In this document: positions 35,694-45,349 of the stretch, one piece after another
Layout of the letters: the number at the start of each line of letters is the position of its first letter
Position numbering within the stretch: position 1 is the first letter of the stretch
Source: Bacillus subtilis subsp. subtilis
GTDB lineage: Bacteria; Pseudomonadota; Gammaproteobacteria; Xanthomonadales; Xanthomonadaceae
Direction: 5' to 3'
NCBI GenBank assembly: GCA_021733645.1
Contig: JAHREJ010000030.1
Span: forward strand, 1-53,315
DNA: 53,315 nucleotides
Notes under the pieces: model-generated
The model's database searches: none
What the model was told of the DNA's origin: nothing
Seen by the model: the letters and a program-made list of their open reading frames with translations, nothing else
Program-made: the position numbers and the translations under genes

Positions 35694-36962
35694 ATGATCC
35701 GCGACACTTCCGCACAGGACCAGACCCTTTCCGTTGCCGGCCCCTCTGCTCCCTGGAAGCGCTGGCTGTGGCCATCGGTGGCCGCGCTGGTGGTGTTGCT
35801 GGCCATCGGCCTGGCCGCCCGCGCCTGGCTGGGGGCCAGCCGTTCCTTCGATGGCGCCCGGGTGCGCATTGCCGAAGTCACCCGCGGCGACCTGGTCCGC
35901 GACATTGCCGCCGACGGCCGGGTGATCGCCGCCAACAGCCCGATCCTGTATGCGATCTCGGCCGGCACCGTGGACCTGAAGGTGGTGGCCGGCGACGTGG
36001 TCAAGAAGGGCCAGGAGCTGGCCGTGATCGACAGCCCGGAGCTGCGCAGCAAGCTCGCCCAGGAGCAGGCCACGCTGGCCGGCCTGGAAGCCGAAGCCAG
36101 CCGCGCCACCCTGGATGCCACCCTGGCCCGGGCCAAGGCACGCAAGGAGACCGACCAGGCCAGCATCGAGCGCCAGGCCGCCGACCGCGACCTGCAGCGC
36201 TACCAGCGCGGCTTCGATGGCGGCGCGGTGCCGCAGATCGACCTGGCCAAGGCCAACGACAGCCTCAAGAAGGCCGACATCCAGTTGGCCAATGCGCAGA
36301 CCGATGCCCGCCTGCAGGGCCAGGGCGCCGACCTGGACGCACGCAACAAGCGCCTGCTGGCCGACCGCCAGAAGGCGGTGGTGGCCGAAGTGCAGCGCCA
36401 GGTGGACGCGCTCACCCTGCGCGCACCGTTCGACGGCCAGGTGGGCCAGGTGCAGGCTACCCAGCACACCAACGTGATCGCCAACGCGCCGGTGCTGGGC
36501 GTGGTTGACCTGTCGCGCTTCGAGATCGAGATCAAGGTGCCGGAGAGCTTCGCCCGTGACCTGGCGATCGGCATCCCGGCGCAGTTGACCAGCGGCAACG
36601 GCCAGCCCTTCCCGGGCGAGATCAGTGCGGTGTCGCCGGAAGTGGTGGCCGGTGAAGTCAACGCCCGCATCCGCTTCTCCGACAAGCAGCCGCAGGGTCT
36701 GCGCCAGAGCCAGCGCATGCAGGCCCGGGTGGTCCTGGATACGCGCCGCAACGTGCTCAAGGTCGAGCGTGGCCCGTTCGTGGAACAGGGCAACGGCCAG
36801 GCCTACGTGATGAATGGCAGCACCGCCGCGCGCCGCCCGGTCAAGCTCGGCGTGAGCAGCCTGGGCGAAGTGGAAATCCTCTCTGGCCTGCAACCCGGCG
36901 ATCGCGTCGTGGTGTCCGGCAGCGATCTGTTCGGCGATGCCGAGCAGGTCTCCATCAACTGA
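35694..36962 (+). CDS. efflux adaptor (HlyD/MacA-like membrane fusion protein)
   Basis: 422 residues. One N-terminal membrane anchor at about 24-46 (LWPSVAALVVLLAIGLAARA). Then a lipoyl-like half (ISAGTVDLKVVAGDVVKKGQ), a coiled-coil hairpin (about 110-235, rich in Ala, Gln, Lys and Glu), the second lipoyl half (LRAPFDGQVGQV) and a beta-barrel/MP domain (GLQPGDRVVVSGSDLFGD). It would link the inner-membrane ABC pump to an outer-membrane TolC-type duct, which is not encoded here. First gene of the operon, directly behind the sigma-54 promoter. Confidence 0.92.
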   Translation: MIRDTSAQDQTLSVAGPSAPWKRWLWPSVAALVVLLAIGLAARAWLGASRSFDGARVRIAEVTRGDLVRDIAADGRVIAANSPILYAISAGTVDLKVVAGDVVKKGQELAVIDSPELRSKLAQEQATLAGLEAEASRATLDATLARAKARKETDQASIERQAADRDLQRYQRGFDGGAVPQIDLAKANDSLKKADIQLANAQTDARLQGQGADLDARNKRLLADRQKAVVAEVQRQVDALTLRAPFDGQVGQVQATQHTNVIANAPVLGVVDLSRFEIEIKVPESFARDLAIGIPAQLTSGNGQPFPGEISAVSPEVVAGEVNARIRFSDKQPQGLRQSQRMQARVVLDTRRNVLKVERGPFVEQGNGQAYVMNGSTAARRPVKLGVSSLGEVEILSGLQPGDRVVVSGSDLFGDAEQVSIN

Positions 36963-37005
36963 TCCCCTCAACATCCCTCTCAACGAACTGCAAAGGAAAA
37001 CAGCC

Positions 37006-37725
37006 ATGCTCGAGATGCGCGCGGTCGCCAAAGTGTTCCGTACCGAACAGGTCGAAACCCATGCCCTGCGGTCACTTGACCTGCACGTCCGCGAGGGCGA
37101 GTTCGTGGCCGTCACCGGCCCCTCCGGGTCGGGCAAGACCACCTTCCTCAACATCGCCGGCCTGCTGGAAACCTTCACCAGCGGTACCTACCTGCTGGAT
37201 GGCCAGGATGTGAGCAAGCTGGGCGATGACGCGCGCAGCCGCCTGCGCAACCAGAAGATCGGCTTCATCTTCCAGGGCTTCAACCTGATCTCCGACCTGA
37301 ACCTGTTCGACAACGTGGACGTACCGCTGCGCTACCGCGGCATGCCGGCGGCCGAACGCAGGCAGCGCATCGAAAAGGCGCTGGGCCAGGTGGGCCTGGG
37401 CTCGCGCATGAAGCACTACCCGGCCGAATTGTCCGGCGGGCAGCAGCAGCGCGCGGCGATCGCACGCGCGTTGGCCGGCAGCCCGCGCCTGCTGCTGGCC
37501 GATGAACCGACCGGCAACCTGGACAGCCAGATGGCCCGTGGGGTGATGGAACTGCTGGAGGAAATCAACGCCGCCGGCACCACCATCGTCATGGTCACCC
37601 ATGATCCGGAACTGGCCGCGCGCGCGCAGCGCAACGTACACATCGTCGATGGCCAGGCCACCGACCTGGTGCGCGAACCGGTGCTGGCCACCCCGCGTCC
37701 CGCCATCGCCACCGTCAACGACTGA
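37006..37725 (+). CDS. MacB-type ABC transporter ATP-binding protein
   Basis: 239 residues from MLEMRAVAKVF, with AAAGGA 8 nt upstream. LolD/MacB-like ATPase: Walker A GPSGSGKTT, Q-loop FIFQGFNLI, signature LSGGQQQR, Walker B LLLADEPTGNLDS, switch His in MVTHDPELA. An extra C-terminal tail (VREPVLATPRPAIATVND) is unremarkable. The ATPase is a separate protein, not fused to a permease as in MacB itself. Confidence 0.94.
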   Translation: MLEMRAVAKVFRTEQVETHALRSLDLHVREGEFVAVTGPSGSGKTTFLNIAGLLETFTSGTYLLDGQDVSKLGDDARSRLRNQKIGFIFQGFNLISDLNLFDNVDVPLRYRGMPAAERRQRIEKALGQVGLGSRMKHYPAELSGGQQQRAAIARALAGSPRLLLADEPTGNLDSQMARGVMELLEEINAAGTTIVMVTHDPELAARAQRNVHIVDGQATDLVREPVLATPRPAIATVND

Positions 37726-37733
37726 GGCCCGCC

Positions 37734-39035
37734 ATGCTCGCCTACTATTTCCGACTGGCACTGCGCAGTTTCCGGCGCAACAAAGTGCTTACCGCACTGA
37801 TGGTGATTGCCATCGCGCTGGGCATCGGTGCGTCGATGACCACGCTCACGGTGTTCCATGTGTTGTCCGGCGACCCGATCCCGCACAAGAGCCATCTGCT
37901 GTTCAATGTCCAGGTGGACCCGCGGCCGATGCTGGGCTACCAGCCCGGTGAAGAGCCGGAGCAACAGCTGACCCGGTTCGATGCCGAGGCATTGCTGCGC
38001 GAGAAGCATGCCAAGCACCAGGCGGTCATGACCGGCGGCGGGGTCACCGTTGAATCGGACAAGGCCGCGCTGCGTCCGTTCGACACCGATGCACGCTACA
38101 CCGCGACCGACTTCTTCCCGATGTTCGATACCCCCTTCCAGTACGGCCGTCCCTGGTCGGCCAGCGATGACGACGGGCGCGCGCGGGTGGCGGTGATTTC
38201 GCAGACGCTCAACCAGAAGCTGTTCGACGGTGCCGACAGTGTCGGCAAGCCGTTGCGCATGGATGGCCACGTCTTCACCGTGGTGGGGGTGTTGAACGAG
38301 TGGAACCCCAATCCGCACTTCTATGACCTGGAAACCGGCAAGTACGGCAGCAGCGAGGATGTGTACCTGCCGTTCTCCACCGCGATGGACCTCAAGCTGG
38401 GCCGCAACGGCAACATGAACTGCTGGGGCAACGGCAACGGTGACTCCACCGATGTCAACGCGCCCTGCGCGTGGCTGCAGTACTGGGTTGAACTGCCCTC
38501 GGCCAGCGCTGCGGCCGACTACCGTGCCTACCTGGACAACTACTCGGCCCAGCAGAAGGCAGCCGGTCGGTTCGAGCGGCCCTCCAATGTGCGCCTGCGC
38601 AACGTGATGGACTGGCTGGACTACAAGCAGGTGGTGCCCAGCGATGTGCGCCTGCAGTTGTGGCTGGCGATGGGCTTCCTGCTGGTCTGCCTGATCAATA
38701 CCGTGGGCCTGCTGCTGGCCAAGTTCCTGCGCCGCAGCGGCGAAATCGGCGTGCGCCGCGCGCTGGGTGCCAGCCGCGGACAGATCTTCCTGCAGTCGCT
38801 GGTGGAAGCCGGCACCGTGGGTTTGGCCGGTGGCCTGCTGGGGCTTTGCCTGGCGATGGTCGGCCTGTATGCGGTACGCCAGCAGCCGGTGGAATACGCC
38901 AAGCTGGCCACGCTGGATGGGCAGATGCTGCTGCTGACCTTCGGCCTGACCCTGATGGCCAGCCTGCTGGCCGGTTTCCTGCCGGCGCTGCGCGCCATGC
39001 AGGTTGCGCCCGCCATCCAACTCAAATCGCAGTAA
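37734..39035 (+). CDS. ABC transporter permease, FtsX/MacB type (first of two)
   Basis: 433 residues. One membrane helix near the N-terminus (about 19-40, ALMVIAIALGIGASMTTLTVF). A large periplasmic domain covers about 45-305. Three C-terminal helices follow, with the FtsX motif RRSGEIGVRRALGASRGQIF. The periplasmic domain has an unusual segment rich in Asn and Gly (KLGRNGNMNCWGNGNGDSTD), with two Cys residues that could be disulfide linked. It starts 8 bp after the ATPase stop. Confidence 0.92.
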   Translation: MLAYYFRLALRSFRRNKVLTALMVIAIALGIGASMTTLTVFHVLSGDPIPHKSHLLFNVQVDPRPMLGYQPGEEPEQQLTRFDAEALLREKHAKHQAVMTGGGVTVESDKAALRPFDTDARYTATDFFPMFDTPFQYGRPWSASDDDGRARVAVISQTLNQKLFDGADSVGKPLRMDGHVFTVVGVLNEWNPNPHFYDLETGKYGSSEDVYLPFSTAMDLKLGRNGNMNCWGNGNGDSTDVNAPCAWLQYWVELPSASAAADYRAYLDNYSAQQKAAGRFERPSNVRLRNVMDWLDYKQVVPSDVRLQLWLAMGFLLVCLINTVGLLLAKFLRRSGEIGVRRALGASRGQIFLQSLVEAGTVGLAGGLLGLCLAMVGLYAVRQQPVEYAKLATLDGQMLLLTFGLTLMASLLAGFLPALRAMQVAPAIQLKSQ

Positions 39036-39051
39036 GGCCCCGGAGCACATC

Positions 39052-40272
39052 ATGGATATCCGTCCCATTCTGTCCACCCTGCGCCGGCATAAAACCGCCG
39101 CGGCGTTGATCGTGCTGGAGATCGCGCTCACCTGCGCCATCGTCTGCAATGCGCTGTTCCTGATCGGCCAGCGCATCGACACCATCAACGCACCCAGCGG
39201 CATCGCCGAGCGCGAACTGCTGGAAGTGCGCCTTGGCGGCATCGGCAAGCAGGTCAACGTTGAAGCCCGCACCCGCGAGGACCTGGCCGCGTTGCGCGGC
39301 ATTGCCGGGGTCAAGAGCGCGGTGGCGATCAACCAGCTGCCGTTCCGCCGCAACTCGTGGAACTCCAGCCTGTCGCGCGTTCCCGACCAGGAACGTCCCA
39401 CCTTGAATGCCGCCCAGTACTTCGCCCGCGAAGGCACGCTGGATACGCTGGGCGTGGAGTTGATTGCCGGCAGCGATTTCCAGCCCGGCGAATACCGTGA
39501 GCTGGACGAGGTGATGAACGACCCGGACGCCGACAACAAGGGCAGCTCGGTGATCCTGACCCAGTCGGCCGCCAACAAGCTGTATCCCGATGGTGACGCG
39601 CTGGGCAAGACGGTCTACAGCGGGCGCATGCCGCTGCGGGTCACCGGCGTGGTCAAGGTGCTGGGGCGTCCGGGCAAGGTCGAGGGCGATACCCACCATT
39701 CGATGCTCCTGCCGATCCGGGTGTCCTACGACGCAGGCTTCTACCTGATCCGCGTCACCGACCCGGCCCGCCGCGACGAAGTGCTCAAGGCCGCCGTAGC
39801 GACGCTGGAGCGCATCGATCCCAGCCGCATGGTCCGCGCCAAGCGCAGCTACGAGGAGCAGCGCAACAAGTACTTCGCCAACGACCGGGCCATGGTCGGC
39901 CTGCTCATCACCGTGTGCGTGGCACTGCTGGTGGTGACCGCGCTGGGCATCGTCGGCCTGGCCAGCTTCTGGGTGCAGCAGCGCACCAAGCAGATCGGCA
40001 TCCGCCGTGCACTGGGCGCCACCCGCGGGCAGATCCTGCGCTACTTCCAGACCGAGAACTTCCTGCTGGCCACGGTCGGCATCGTGCTGGGCATGCTGAT
40101 GGCCTACACCATCAACCTGTGGCTGATGAACAACTACGAGTTGCCGCGCATGCCGATCGCGTACCTGCCCATCGGTGCGGTGCTGCTGTGGCTGCTTGGC
40201 CAGATCGCAGTGTTCGGTCCGGCCAGCCGCGCCGCTGCCGTGCCCCCCGCCGTCGCCACCCGGAGTGCCTGA
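39052..40272 (+). CDS. ABC transporter permease, FtsX/MacB type (second of two)
   Basis: 406 residues from MDIRPILSTLRRHK, with CGGAG 6 nt upstream. Same layout as the preceding permease: N-terminal helix (about 17-37), periplasmic domain (about 40-275), and three helices with the FtsX motif RTKQIGIRRALGATRGQILRYF. The two permeases differ strongly in their periplasmic domains, so a heterodimeric transporter is likely. The C-terminus (FGPASRAAAVPPAVATRSA) is typical. Confidence 0.92.
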   Translation: MDIRPILSTLRRHKTAAALIVLEIALTCAIVCNALFLIGQRIDTINAPSGIAERELLEVRLGGIGKQVNVEARTREDLAALRGIAGVKSAVAINQLPFRRNSWNSSLSRVPDQERPTLNAAQYFAREGTLDTLGVELIAGSDFQPGEYRELDEVMNDPDADNKGSSVILTQSAANKLYPDGDALGKTVYSGRMPLRVTGVVKVLGRPGKVEGDTHHSMLLPIRVSYDAGFYLIRVTDPARRDEVLKAAVATLERIDPSRMVRAKRSYEEQRNKYFANDRAMVGLLITVCVALLVVTALGIVGLASFWVQQRTKQIGIRRALGATRGQILRYFQTENFLLATVGIVLGMLMAYTINLWLMNNYELPRMPIAYLPIGAVLLWLLGQIAVFGPASRAAAVPPAVATRSA

Positions 40273-40273
40273 C

Positions 40274-40678
40274 ATGCGCATGCTCATGACGACTGCGATG
40301 CTGCTCACCCTGCTGTTGGCCGCCCCGGTGGGCGCGGCCACCACCCGCACCGAGTCCTCGCGCCTGGAGTGGCGCGAGGACGGCATGCACCTGGCCGTGG
40401 AAGCCAGCCAGGGCGTGATGCGGGTGCGCAACGCGGTGCCGGCCGGACGCTTCGGCGTGCGCGCCGGCGACCAGATCCTCAAGGTCGATGGCCAGCCGGT
40501 ACACCGCGTCGACGACCTGACCGCCGGGCTGGCCCGCAGCGCCCGGACCCAGGTTCCGGTAACCCTGCTGCGCGATGGCCGCGAGCAGGTGGTGGAAGTA
40601 TCGACCACGGCCTGGCGTGGGGTGCTGCCACCGGCCCCGCCACCGCCCCCGGCTCCACCAACCGCCCCCCGGCATTGA
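40274..40678 (+). CDS. exported PDZ-domain protein
   Basis: 134 residues. Signal peptide MRMLMTTAMLLTLLLAAPVGA, then one PDZ domain (about 40-118), recognisable by AVPAGRFGVRAGDQILKVDGQPVHRVDDL and VTLLRDGREQVVEV. A Pro-rich tail (PPAPPPPPAPP) ends it. No protease domain is present. It starts 1 bp after the permease stop, so it is very likely made with the transporter, and may act as a periplasmic partner or substrate receptor. That role is inference. Confidence 0.85.
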   Translation: MRMLMTTAMLLTLLLAAPVGAATTRTESSRLEWREDGMHLAVEASQGVMRVRNAVPAGRFGVRAGDQILKVDGQPVHRVDDLTAGLARSARTQVPVTLLRDGREQVVEVSTTAWRGVLPPAPPPPPAPPTAPRH

Positions 40679-40684
40679 TGATGC

Positions 40685-40716
40685 GCGCCGGGCCACCCTG
40701 CCGGTGGGCCCGGCGC
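40685..40716. repeat. hairpin between the PDZ gene and the regulator gene
   Basis: GCGCCGGGCCACC and GGTGGGCCCGGCGC pair with one bulged base around a CTGCC loop. No T run. It could reduce read-through from the transporter genes into the two regulatory genes. Confidence 0.6.
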
Positions 40717-40756
40717 TCCGGTACTCTCTGTCTACTTTCCTGCCCTGCGTTGACGC

Positions 40757-42100
40757 ATGCCTTCGATCCTGATCATTGACGACAACGCCAGCGTCGGCAC
40801 CGCGCTGGAAGTGCTGTTCTCGCTGCACGACATCGATGCACTGCATGCGCTGTCGCCCGATGCCGGATTGGCGCTGCTGGAACAGCACCCGGTGGACCTG
40901 GTGATCCAGGACATGAATTTCACCGAAGACACCACCTCCGGTGAGGAAGGTGAGGCGCTGTTCCAGCAGATCCGCACACGCCATCCCGACCTGCCGGTGA
41001 TCCTGCTGACCGCATGGACCCACCTGAGCAGCGCGGTGGATCTGGTGCGCGCCGGCGCGGCCGACTATCTGGCCAAGCCCTGGGACGACCGCAAGCTGCT
41101 GGTGACGGTCAACAACCTGCTGGAGCTGTCCGAGACCCGCCGCGAACTGGACCGTCGCCGGGTGCGCGAGCAGCGCGACCGGTCCGCGCTGGAAGCGCGT
41201 TACGACCTGCGCGGTGCGGTGGTGGCCGACCCGGCCAGCGAGCGGGTGGTGAACCTGGCCTGCCAGGTGGCCCGTTCGGCGCTGCCGGTGCTGATCACCG
41301 GTCCCAACGGCGCCGGCAAGGAAAAGATCGCCGAGATCATCCAGGCCAATTCGCTGGTGGCCAAGGGCGCGTTCGTCGCACTCAACTGCGGCGCGATCCC
41401 GGCTGAACTGATCGAAGCGGAACTGTTCGGCACCGAAGCCGGTGCTTACACCGGCGCCAACAAGGCGCGCGAAGGCAAGTTCGACGCGGCCGATGGCGGC
41501 ACGCTGTTCCTTGATGAAATCGGCAACCTGTCGCTGGGCGGGCAGATGAAGCTGCTGCGCGTGCTGGAAACCGGACGCTTCGAGCGGCTGGGCTCCAATC
41601 GCGAACGCCAGGTCAAAGTGCGCGTGATCAGCGCCACCAACGCCGACCTGCCGGCGATGATCCGCGAAGGCAGCTTCCGCGAAGACCTGTACTACCGCCT
41701 CAACACGGTGGAGCTGGCGTTGCCCCCCTTGGCCGAACGGCCCGGCGACATCCTGCCGCTGGCCGAACGCTTCCTGGGCGGCGACAAGGCCCTGTCCACC
41801 GCTGCGGCCACTGCACTGCAACGTCATCCGTGGCCGGGCAACGTACGCGAGCTGCGCAACGTCATCCAGCGCGCTGAACTGCTGGCGCAGGGCCCACGCA
41901 TCGACGTGGCCGACCTCAACCTGCCACGCACGGCCGCCCCGGCCCGCCCGGCCGCGCCCAGTGCCGACCCGGACCGCAGCCGCATCGAAGCGGCGCTGGC
42001 ACACAACCACGGCGTCATCGCCCAGGCCGCCGCCGAACTGGGCCTGAGCCGCCAGGCGCTGTACCGGCGCATGGACCGTCACGGCATCCCGCGCGAATGA
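40757..42100 (+). CDS. NtrC-family sigma-54 response regulator
   Basis: 447 residues. The receiver domain (1-120) has the acidic pair DD at 8-9, phosphoacceptor D52 and K107. The AAA+ domain has Walker A GPNGAGKE at 182-189 (with PN where ESG is usual), the sigma-54 contact loop GAYTGA at 229-234, Walker B GGTLFLDEIG and the sensor RHPWPGNVRELRN. The C-terminal Fis HTH is VIAQAAAELGLSRQALYRRM. It is predicted to activate the sigma-54 promoter at 35646. It overlaps the kinase gene as ATGA. Confidence 0.94.
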   Translation: MPSILIIDDNASVGTALEVLFSLHDIDALHALSPDAGLALLEQHPVDLVIQDMNFTEDTTSGEEGEALFQQIRTRHPDLPVILLTAWTHLSSAVDLVRAGAADYLAKPWDDRKLLVTVNNLLELSETRRELDRRRVREQRDRSALEARYDLRGAVVADPASERVVNLACQVARSALPVLITGPNGAGKEKIAEIIQANSLVAKGAFVALNCGAIPAELIEAELFGTEAGAYTGANKAREGKFDAADGGTLFLDEIGNLSLGGQMKLLRVLETGRFERLGSNRERQVKVRVISATNADLPAMIREGSFREDLYYRLNTVELALPPLAERPGDILPLAERFLGGDKALSTAAATALQRHPWPGNVRELRNVIQRAELLAQGPRIDVADLNLPRTAAPARPAAPSADPDRSRIEAALAHNHGVIAQAAAELGLSRQALYRRMDRHGIPRE

Positions 42101-43446
42101 AACGGCGCTCGTTCACCTTCCGCTTGTTCCTGCGCCTGCTACCGGTGCTGGCGCTGGCCGCGGCATTTCCCTGGTATCTGGCCTTCTGGCTGGACCACGG
42201 CTGGCTGATCACGCTGGTGTCGGTGATCGTGCTGGTGTTGGTGATGTGGTGGAGCCTGCGCCGCGCCACCGCGCCGGTGCGCTCACTGCTGCGTGCACTG
42301 GCCGGCACCACCAGCAGCTACCGCGACGGTGAGTACAACTTCGGGGTGTACTGGCCGGGCAACGACGAACTGGGCGACCTGGTGCAGGCCCACCGCGAGT
42401 TGGGCGACGTGCTGCGCGAGCAGCGCCAGGGGTTGGTGCAGCGCGAACTGCTGCTGGACACCATGGTGCAGAACACGCCGGTGTCGATGCTGCTGCTGGC
42501 CAACGGCGGCGATGGCATCCAGCGGGTGGTGTTCTCCAACCTGGCCGCACGCAAACTGCTGCACAACGGCTGGAAGCTGGAAGGCCAGCGCATGCAGGAC
42601 GTGCTGGAGACCATGCCGGTGGAGCTGCGCGATGCGATCGTGCGCGGCGGCGACAGCCTGTTTGCGGTGCGCGAGGAAGACGGCGACGAAGAAGACGAAC
42701 AGGTTTATCACCTGTCACGGCGCAACTTCCATCTCAATGGACGCCCGCACGACCTGCTGTTGATCCGCCTGCTCACCGCCGAACTGCGCCGCCAGGAAGT
42801 GCAGACCTGGAAGAAGGTGATCCGGGTGATCAGCCATGAGCTCAACAATTCGCTGGCCCCGATCGCCTCGCTGGCACATTCGGGCGGCGAGCTGGTGCGG
42901 CGCGGCAAGACCGAGCGGCTGGAGGAGGTGTTTGCCACCATCGAAGACCGCGCGCGTCATCTGGAAGGTTTCATCCGCGGCTATGCCCGGTTCGCCAAGC
43001 TGCCACAGCCGCAGCTGCAGAACGTGCAGTGGCTGCAGATGCTGACCAGCCTGCAGCACCAGATCCCCTTCCGCATGGCGCCCATTGCCGATGACCTGTA
43101 CAGCCGGGTGGACATTGCCCAGCTGGGCCAGGCATTGCTGAACCTGCTCAAGAACGCCCACGAAGCCTGCGGCGATGCCGAGCCACCCAACGACGATGTC
43201 GAGGTGCGGCTGACCCGGCTGCCGCAGTGGCTGCGCCTGGAGGTGCTGGACCGCGGCAAGGGAATGAATGAAGCGGTGCTGCAGAACGCGTTGATGCCGT
43301 TCTATTCCACCAAGCGCAACGGCACCGGGCTGGGCCTGGCGTTGACGCGCGAAATCATCGAGGCACACGGCGGCCGCATCTCGCTGCAGAACCGCCGCGA
43401 GGGCGGTCTGTGCGTGGCCATTTTCCTGCCCGTCGACCCGCGGTAG
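42097..43446 (+). CDS. membrane sensor histidine kinase
   Basis: 449 residues. Two N-terminal membrane helices (about 9-29 and 33-52) with almost no periplasmic loop between them, so the stimulus is likely sensed in the membrane or cytoplasm. A HAMP-like segment and a PAS-like segment (about 120-205) follow. The phosphoacceptor is H247 in ISHELNNSLAP, characteristic of NtrB/NtrY-like kinases. ATPase boxes: N box NLLKNAHEA, G1 LDRGKGM, F box FYSTK, G2 GTGLGLAL. It partners the adjacent regulator. Confidence 0.94.
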   Translation: MKRRSFTFRLFLRLLPVLALAAAFPWYLAFWLDHGWLITLVSVIVLVLVMWWSLRRATAPVRSLLRALAGTTSSYRDGEYNFGVYWPGNDELGDLVQAHRELGDVLREQRQGLVQRELLLDTMVQNTPVSMLLLANGGDGIQRVVFSNLAARKLLHNGWKLEGQRMQDVLETMPVELRDAIVRGGDSLFAVREEDGDEEDEQVYHLSRRNFHLNGRPHDLLLIRLLTAELRRQEVQTWKKVIRVISHELNNSLAPIASLAHSGGELVRRGKTERLEEVFATIEDRARHLEGFIRGYARFAKLPQPQLQNVQWLQMLTSLQHQIPFRMAPIADDLYSRVDIAQLGQALLNLLKNAHEACGDAEPPNDDVEVRLTRLPQWLRLEVLDRGKGMNEAVLQNALMPFYSTKRNGTGLGLALTREIIEAHGGRISLQNRREGGLCVAIFLPVDPR

Positions 43447-43465
43447 CGCCGGCCGGGGGCCGGTC

Positions 43466-44830
43466 TCATCGCTTGGTGGGGCGCTTCCAGCCGTCGATGG
43501 TCTCCTGGCGCGCACGGGCCAGGGTCAACTTGCCCTCCGGCGCCGGCCGGGTAATCACCGAACCGGCTGCGATCGTGGCGCCGGCCCCGATCACCACCGG
43601 CGCCACCAGGGCGCTGTTGGAGCCGATGAAGGCGTTGTCGCCGATGCGGGTCTGCGACTTGTTCACCCCGTCGTAGTTGCAGGTGATGGTGCCCGCGCCG
43701 ATGTTGACCCCGGCGCCGATCACCGCATCGCCCAGGTAGGTAAGGTGGTTGGCCTTGCTGCCCGGCCCAAGCGTGACCTTCTTGGTTTCCACGAAGTTGC
43801 CCACGTGGCTGCCGGCGGCCAGCACCGTGCCCGGGCGCAGCCGCGCGAACGGGCCGATCTGAGCCGCCCCGTCGCTGACCACGCCGTCCAGGTCGCAATG
43901 CGGCTTGACCACCGTGCCGGCGGCCAGCGACACATCCTTGAGCCGGGTAAACGCACCGATGCTGACCCCGTCGCCCAGTTCGACCGTGCCTTCCAGGATG
44001 ACGTTGACGTCGATCTGCACATCACGGCCCACGCGCACCGTGCCGCGGATATCCAACCGCGACGGATCCAGTACCCGTGCGCCCTGCGCGCACAGCGCAC
44101 GCACCTGGCGCAGCTGCCACGCCCGTTCCAGCTGTGCCAGCTGCCAGGGGTCGTTGGCGCCTTCGGCTTCCTGCGCATCCTCCACGAAAGCCATGTCGGC
44201 CGGGGTGTAGTCATGGGCGGCGGCAGCGAACACGTCGGTGAGGTAGTACTCGCCCTGTGCGTTGGCATTGGACAACTGCGCCAGCCAGGTGCGCAGCGCG
44301 ATGGCGTCGGCGGTGATGATGCCGGTGTTGATGGTACGGATGGCCAGCTGTTCGTCGTTGGCGTCCTTCTGCTCGATGATCGCCGCGACCCGGCCCTCGG
44401 CATTGCGCACGATGCGGCCGTAGCCGATCGGATTGGCCACCTCGGCCACCAGCACCGCCAGCCGCCCAGGCTGTGCGAGCAGGTGGCGCAGGGTGTCGGC
44501 GCGGATCATCGGCACATCGCCGTAGAGCACCAGCACCGTGGCCGCATCGGGCACCGCCGGCATCGCCTGCTGTACCGCATGGCCGGTGCCCAGCTGCTGC
44601 GTCTGCTCGGCCCAGATCAGGTCCGGCTGGTCGGCGAAGGCCGCACGCACCGCCTCGCCACCATGCCCGTACACCACGTGGATCGCATCGGGCTGCAGCT
44701 CGCGGGCCGTGTCGATCACATGGGCCAGCATCGGCCGCCCGGCAATGGGCTGCAGCACCTTGGGCAGGTCGGACTTCATGCGCTTGCCAGCGCCGGCGGC
44801 GAGGATGATGACGTGCAGGGCTTGGGTCAT
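43466..44830 (-). CDS. glmU: bifunctional GlmU: GlcN-1-P acetyltransferase / GlcNAc-1-P uridyltransferase
   Basis: Makes UDP-GlcNAc in two steps. 454 residues from [13 protein letters not shown]. The uridyltransferase domain (1-225) has [24 protein letters not shown] and the metal Asp and Asn of GRIVRN and TINTGI. The acetyltransferase half (about 250-450) is a left-handed beta-helix with hexapeptide repeats and the catalytic His region [11 protein letters not shown]...VGNFVETK. It ends 19 bp from the kinase stop (convergent). Confidence 0.97.
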   Translation of the reverse strand: MTQALHVIILAAGAGKRMKSDLPKVLQPIAGRPMLAHVIDTARELQPDAIHVVYGHGGEAVRAAFADQPDLIWAEQTQQLGTGHAVQQAMPAVPDAATVLVLYGDVPMIRADTLRHLLAQPGRLAVLVAEVANPIGYGRIVRNAEGRVAAIIEQKDANDEQLAIRTINTGIITADAIALRTWLAQLSNANAQGEYYLTDVFAAAAHDYTPADMAFVEDAQEAEGANDPWQLAQLERAWQLRQVRALCAQGARVLDPSRLDIRGTVRVGRDVQIDVNVILEGTVELGDGVSIGAFTRLKDVSLAAGTVVKPHCDLDGVVSDGAAQIGPFARLRPGTVLAAGSHVGNFVETKKVTLGPGSKANHLTYLGDAVIGAGVNIGAGTITCNYDGVNKSQTRIGDNAFIGSNSALVAPVVIGAGATIAAGSVITRPAPEGKLTLARARQETIDGWKRPTKR

Positions 44831-44917
44831 GGGGCAGCAGTGTGTGGATGGTAATGGCTGCGATTCTAGAACGCGGGCAGTTAACATGCTGCGTTTCCGC
44901 ACTGGCATCGTCCTCCT

Positions 44918-45301
44918 GTGACCCTGATCCGCCAAGGTAGCAGCTACCTGATCATCGGCCTGGTGCAGCTGGCGCTGGATTGGGCGGTGTTCGTGGCCGC
45001 CACCGCGCTGGGCATGCCAGTGGCCCCGGGCAACCTGTTGGGACGGGTGTGTGGCATGTTGCTGGGATTCTGGCTCAATGGCCGGCATACGTTCGCCGTT
45101 GCCGGGCAGGCGCGGCTGGGATGGACGCGCTTCCGGCGGTTCCTGCTGCTGTGGCTGCTGCTGACCGCCATCAGCACGCTGCTGGTGAGCATTGCGGCAA
45201 GCCGGCTGGGGCTGCGCGATGCGTGGCTGGCCAAGCCACTGGTGGAAGGCGGACTGGCGGCAGTGTCCTTCCTGTTGATGCGGTGCTGGGTGTACCGCTG
45301 A
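44918..45301 (+). CDS. GtrA-family membrane protein
   Basis: 127 residues from a GTG start, with four membrane helices. GtrA motifs: FxxxGLxQLxLDW-like [25 protein letters not shown] and the terminal LLMRCWVYR. Family members flip undecaprenyl-linked sugars or are linked to cell-surface glycan decoration. The specific substrate is unknown. It is divergent from glmU, with 87 bp between starts. Confidence 0.9.
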   Translation: MTLIRQGSSYLIIGLVQLALDWAVFVAATALGMPVAPGNLLGRVCGMLLGFWLNGRHTFAVAGQARLGWTRFRRFLLLWLLLTAISTLLVSIAASRLGLRDAWLAKPLVEGGLAAVSFLLMRCWVYR

Positions 45302-45315
45302 ACCGCGCGCGTAAA

Positions 45316-45338
45316 CCGGGCACCGTTGCGGTGCCCGG
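45316..45338. terminator. possible bidirectional terminator hairpin
   Basis: CCGGGCACC-GTTGC-GGTGCCCGG, a 9-bp perfect stem between two convergent genes. The minus side is followed by only TTTAC, so termination is plausible but weak. Confidence 0.5.
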
Positions 45339-45349
45339 CCGGTATTACC

